Origin: Stieleria neptunia
Lineage (GTDB): Bacteria > Planctomycetota > Planctomycetia > Pirellulales > Pirellulaceae
Length of the DNA stretch: 64,000 bases
Assembly (NCBI RefSeq): GCF_007754155.1
Contig: NZ_CP037423.1
Coordinates: forward strand, 4,216,001-4,280,000
Reading direction: 5' to 3'
Position 1 is the stretch's first letter, and the number at the start of each line of letters is the position of its first letter. Shown here piece after piece: positions 61,518 through 64,000 of the stretch. The notes under the pieces are model-generated. The model saw only the letters and a program-made list of their open reading frames with translations, did not search any database and was not told the DNA's origin. The translations under genes were made by a program, and so were the position numbers.

Positions 61518-61691
61518 GGGAAACAGAGAATGAGTGCGGGAAGGGACAGAGGCCTGGATACCCCGGTGGATTGGCCGGCGAGGTGATGCCAGGGATCGCA
61601 ACTTGCTTATCAGCGAATACCCTCGCCGGCGGGCATGGCTTTCACAGCATACCGATTTTATCCGGGCGATGGTCGTCTGCCGCCGCAAAAA

Positions 61692-63197
61692 TCAGCCTCG
61701 CCGCCGCGAAAGCGACAAAAGTCCGCGCTCGTGACGATTGGGAAAACCTGCCATCTCACGACGCAGGACCGCCAACGGGTTTTCATCGGTCTGCATCGCC
61801 GATCGCATGCAACATCCCACCAGTTCTTGGCTGATGCCATCCAGTGCCAACCCCTGGCCGAACGTGACCAGCGTTTCGCCTTCGGCCAGATGGAACGTCG
61901 ACTCGAAACACTCGACGTCCATCGCCGCGGCCAGCGGGCGTCCACCGGTCTGGGTCAGCGGCCGATACCCGTACTTGCCGGCAATCAGCCCCGATACCTC
62001 GCCCGCCGAAGCGACTTCCCCTTCGCCGGTTTCGGGATTGATCCGAGCGTACAACAGCGAAACCAACTGGTCGGCGGTGTTGGTTTCCCACAGCGTGTCC
62101 CCGATGCGTTGCAACATTTGTTGGGGCGTGTGTTGATAACCGCTGTGGGCCGTCAGCGCCGCTCGGGCGGTGGCGGCGATCATCGCGCCGCCGGCGCGGC
62201 GGTCCAATGCTTCGGCCATCGCCAAAATCAACGACCCATCCGGCAGCACGTCCCAGACGTGCCAACCGGTCGACCAGTCGTGTGGCGATTCGATCATCCC
62301 ATCGACCAACCAGCCCGGTGCCAACACGTTGCCGATCGGCAGCGACGAATACTGCCACGCCGCGATGTCGGCAATCGCTTCGACCGCATGACGATTCCGC
62401 TCTTCACGCCGGACCGTTGCCGCCGACGAAAGCTCGAGCGTGATTTGCGCGGACGTCATCTGCGCGATCGCCGAAAAGGACTGGTCCAGCTGGCGCGGTT
62501 CGTCGGCGAACAACCAGAGCGTGCCGATCGGCAAGTCTCCTTTGAAGATCGCCGTGCAGACCGCCGCGCCGAAGGGTTCTGGCGGCGTCCACGTTTCGGC
62601 GGCGATGCCACGCAGGTCTTCCATCAGGACCGCGTCTTGGACCATCGCTTCCAAATCGGCGCGGCTGCCCCGCAACATCCGCGGCTCGCTGCTCAACCGT
62701 TCCGACGGCAAACCGACCACCGCGCGGGTGTTCAAGTATTGGGTCTCGTCATCGAGCATGTAGATCGCGGCGGCGTCAAACCCCATCGCTTGGATCGCCC
62801 GCTGAAGCGTCAGCTGGACGGCTTCGGATGCGGCCTCGCTGCGTTGGGGCGAAAACTGGACCGTCGCCTGACTGGCCAGTTCGATTTCTTGGCGGCGGAC
62901 CAGCGACTGCAGCTCGTCGATTTCCTTGGACATCGCACGTGCGACGCTGGCCAGTTCGGTTGCGTTCTCCTTGACCACCGGCGGTTGGGACTGGGCCGGG
63001 TCATCGGCCATCACGTCCATCTGTACCGCCGGCAAGACTTCGACGTCGTCGTTCTTGTGGCGGTGATCGATCCGCCATCCCGTCGCGGCGGAGAACGCGC
63101 TCCAGAACTGGTCGCTGGAAGAGTGTCCATGGCGAGTCGCTGCGTGCGCGTCGTCGCCGAGGTGAAGTCGAAGATAAGACGGAACAGGTGTGGTCAC
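61692..63197 (-). CDS. GAF domain plus SpoIIE/PP2C-type phosphatase
   Basis: 501 residues, ATG start. A coiled-coil segment (about 85-115, SVARAMSKEIDELQSLVRRQ), then a GAF domain (about 125-260: FDAAAIYMLDDETQYLNTRA, FGAAVCTAIFKGDLPIGTLW). The C-terminal SpoIIE-type phosphatase domain covers about 295-490: WHVWDVLPDGSLILAMAEAL, LVSLLYARINPETGEGEVAS and ECFESTFHLAEGETLVTFGQ. Metal-binding Asp residues are less canonical than in Stp enzymes (LPDGSLILAMAEAL instead of a clear DVSGHG), so activity is uncertain. Partner-switch type signalling is likely. The long plus-strand frame opposite is a shadow. Confidence 0.8.
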   Translation of the reverse strand: MTTPVPSYLRLHLGDDAHAATRHGHSSSDQFWSAFSAATGWRIDHRHKNDDVEVLPAVQMDVMADDPAQSQPPVVKENATELASVARAMSKEIDELQSLVRRQEIELASQATVQFSPQRSEAASEAVQLTLQRAIQAMGFDAAAIYMLDDETQYLNTRAVVGLPSERLSSEPRMLRGSRADLEAMVQDAVLMEDLRGIAAETWTPPEPFGAAVCTAIFKGDLPIGTLWLFADEPRQLDQSFSAIAQMTSAQITLELSSAATVRREERNRHAVEAIADIAAWQYSSLPIGNVLAPGWLVDGMIESPHDWSTGWHVWDVLPDGSLILAMAEALDRRAGGAMIAATARAALTAHSGYQHTPQQMLQRIGDTLWETNTADQLVSLLYARINPETGEGEVASAGEVSGLIAGKYGYRPLTQTGGRPLAAAMDVECFESTFHLAEGETLVTFGQGLALDGISQELVGCCMRSAMQTDENPLAVLRREMAGFPNRHERGLLSLSRRRG

Positions 63198-63598
63198 GAG
63201 AAACTACTCTGGCAAAAGGAATGCGTAAGACGAATGAACTCGCTCGGAATCCCGAGTCGACTGCTGCCTGGCGATCCTTGCCGTAAGGGTCGGATCGTCA
63301 TCGGTAGCAATCGCGCTGAACGGATTTGCCAGCAAAGTTTCCGGAGTCTGCCAACGCGCCACGCCTGGCCGGAATGATCGATAGGAACGTCGCAATGGGT
63401 GCTCAAAGCGAAATCCAGCACAGAACGATTCACCTGGCCGAATTGAAGGGGCAGGGCGAGTGCGATCGCTCGGCGCGCGGCCAGGATGGCAGCACCGACG
63501 CAACCATCGCACTGCGACCGACCGGCCCAACGTGCGGCCACCGCCGCGGGCCGGGAAAGCACGCCGAAAAATCGACTCACCGGGAAAAGGATGTCCCC
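63198..63598. other. Intergenic between divergent genes
   Basis: About 400 bp separating the GAF-SpoIIE gene (minus) and the secreted-protein gene (plus). No gene recognised; it probably holds both promoters. Before the plus-strand start there is a good ribosome site (AAAAGG, 8 bases before ATG 63599). Confidence 0.5.
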
Positions 63599-64000
63599 AT
63601 GATTGATCTCAATTGGAACTGTGTTTCGACCCCCATCCGATCGCGCGGCTGCGCGGCGCTGGCCGTGTTGACGGTGGCGATGACAAGCATCGCCGCGGCC
63701 CACCACCCCGATCGCCAAAACCAACCGGTGCGGCAACGCGTCGATCTGATCGGCCCGCTGGGTAATCGGCTCGATCCAGGCTATCGCCGCGTCTATAACC
63801 GCCCGACGTACTGGGGGGGGAAGATCGCGTACCTGATCGCCCCGACCAGCCAAGAAGCGATGGCGTGGCACCGAGCCGAACATTCCGGCGCCTACGAGGC
63901 ACCCAAGAAGCACATGCGACTGGAGCAGCATTATTTCTATCCCAAGCCGTACCACGCGTTGACCGTCGGCCCACGACGGGCCACCGATCCGGCCAGCCCT
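63599..64000 (+). CDS. Secreted hypothetical protein, N-terminal part
   Basis: 134 codons, open to the window end. Signal peptide-like start: a polar first stretch then RGCAALAVLTVAMTSIAAAH with a likely cleavage near the AAA. The mature part begins with basic and aromatic residues: GNRLDPGYRRVYNRPTYWGG, KIAYLIAPTSQEAMAWHRAE, HMRLEQHYFYPKPYHALTVG. The pattern resembles small secreted proteins common in planctomycetes, but I do not assign a family. ATG 63599 has AAAAGG 8 bases upstream. Confidence 0.72.
   Translation, partial: MIDLNWNCVSTPIRSRGCAALAVLTVAMTSIAAAHHPDRQNQPVRQRVDLIGPLGNRLDPGYRRVYNRPTYWGGKIAYLIAPTSQEAMAWHRAEHSGAYEAPKKHMRLEQHYFYPKPYHALTVGPRRATDPASP

Noticed and set aside
61635..63377. 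580-codon plus-strand frame opposite the GAF-SpoIIE gene
   Set aside because: Arg/His/Gln-rich sequence typical of an antisense shadow; no domain, no ribosome site.
63194..63955. 253-codon minus-strand frame at the window end
   Set aside because: Overlaps the well-supported secreted-protein gene on the plus strand and has no domain.

Overview
The window looks like the chromosome of a planctomycete of the Pirellulaceae type (Rhodopirellula and relatives). This is inferred from an ISAzo13-family 'Rhodopirellula transposase', many GTG and TTG starts, multiple sulfotransferases, a PEP-CTERM protein, DevBCA-like exporters and many short palindromic intergenic repeats. No rRNA, tRNA or CRISPR array was recognised.

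Region 1 (1-21 kb) is a surface-polysaccharide island rich in mobile DNA. It holds a Wzx-like flippase (cut by the window start), glycosyltransferases, a pyruvyl transferase, four sulfotransferase-like proteins, a Wzy/O-antigen-ligase-like protein, an FkbM methyltransferase and an acyltransferase-3 protein. Together they suggest a sulfated, pyruvylated, possibly acylated exopolysaccharide. The island carries two apparently identical 1326-bp ISAzo13-type copies (each with a likely programmed -1 frameshift), an intact IS630-type element with TA target duplication, and a decayed IS3-type element.

Region 2 (21-31 kb) holds a C-terminally anchored lyase-like protein, then an acyl-transfer set (acyl carrier protein, SDR reductase, acyl-AMP ligase, hexapeptide acyltransferase, acyltransferase-3 protein) with an S23-type four-helix-bundle gene inside it, and a glycosyltransferase. 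Genes here are bordered, and in one case interrupted in frame, by heptanucleotide tandem repeats.

Region 3 (31-46 kb) opens with a cassette resembling the HPr-rel-A system: a 65-residue peptide, a PqqD-like peptide chaperone, and an HprK-related kinase fused to a nucleotidyltransferase. It continues with a lipoprotein fused to an AGE-type toroid, a VanZ-like membrane protein, an ORF-less group II intron remnant, a 16-bp tandem array, a second polymerase-like protein, another glycosyltransferase and a PEP-CTERM protein.

Region 4 (46-55 kb) is a probable small-molecule locus: SAM methyltransferase, ThiF-type E1-like enzyme, nitroreductase-like protein, a DevC/DevA/DevB-like exporter and a FeeM-like N-acyltransferase. 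A truncated copy of the acyltransferase gene and its upstream region lies on the other side of the exporter.

Region 5 (55-64 kb) looks like ordinary chromosome: hemL, a RegB-like sensor kinase, a PP2C phosphatase, a nitroreductase, a GAF-SpoIIE phosphatase and the start of a secreted protein.
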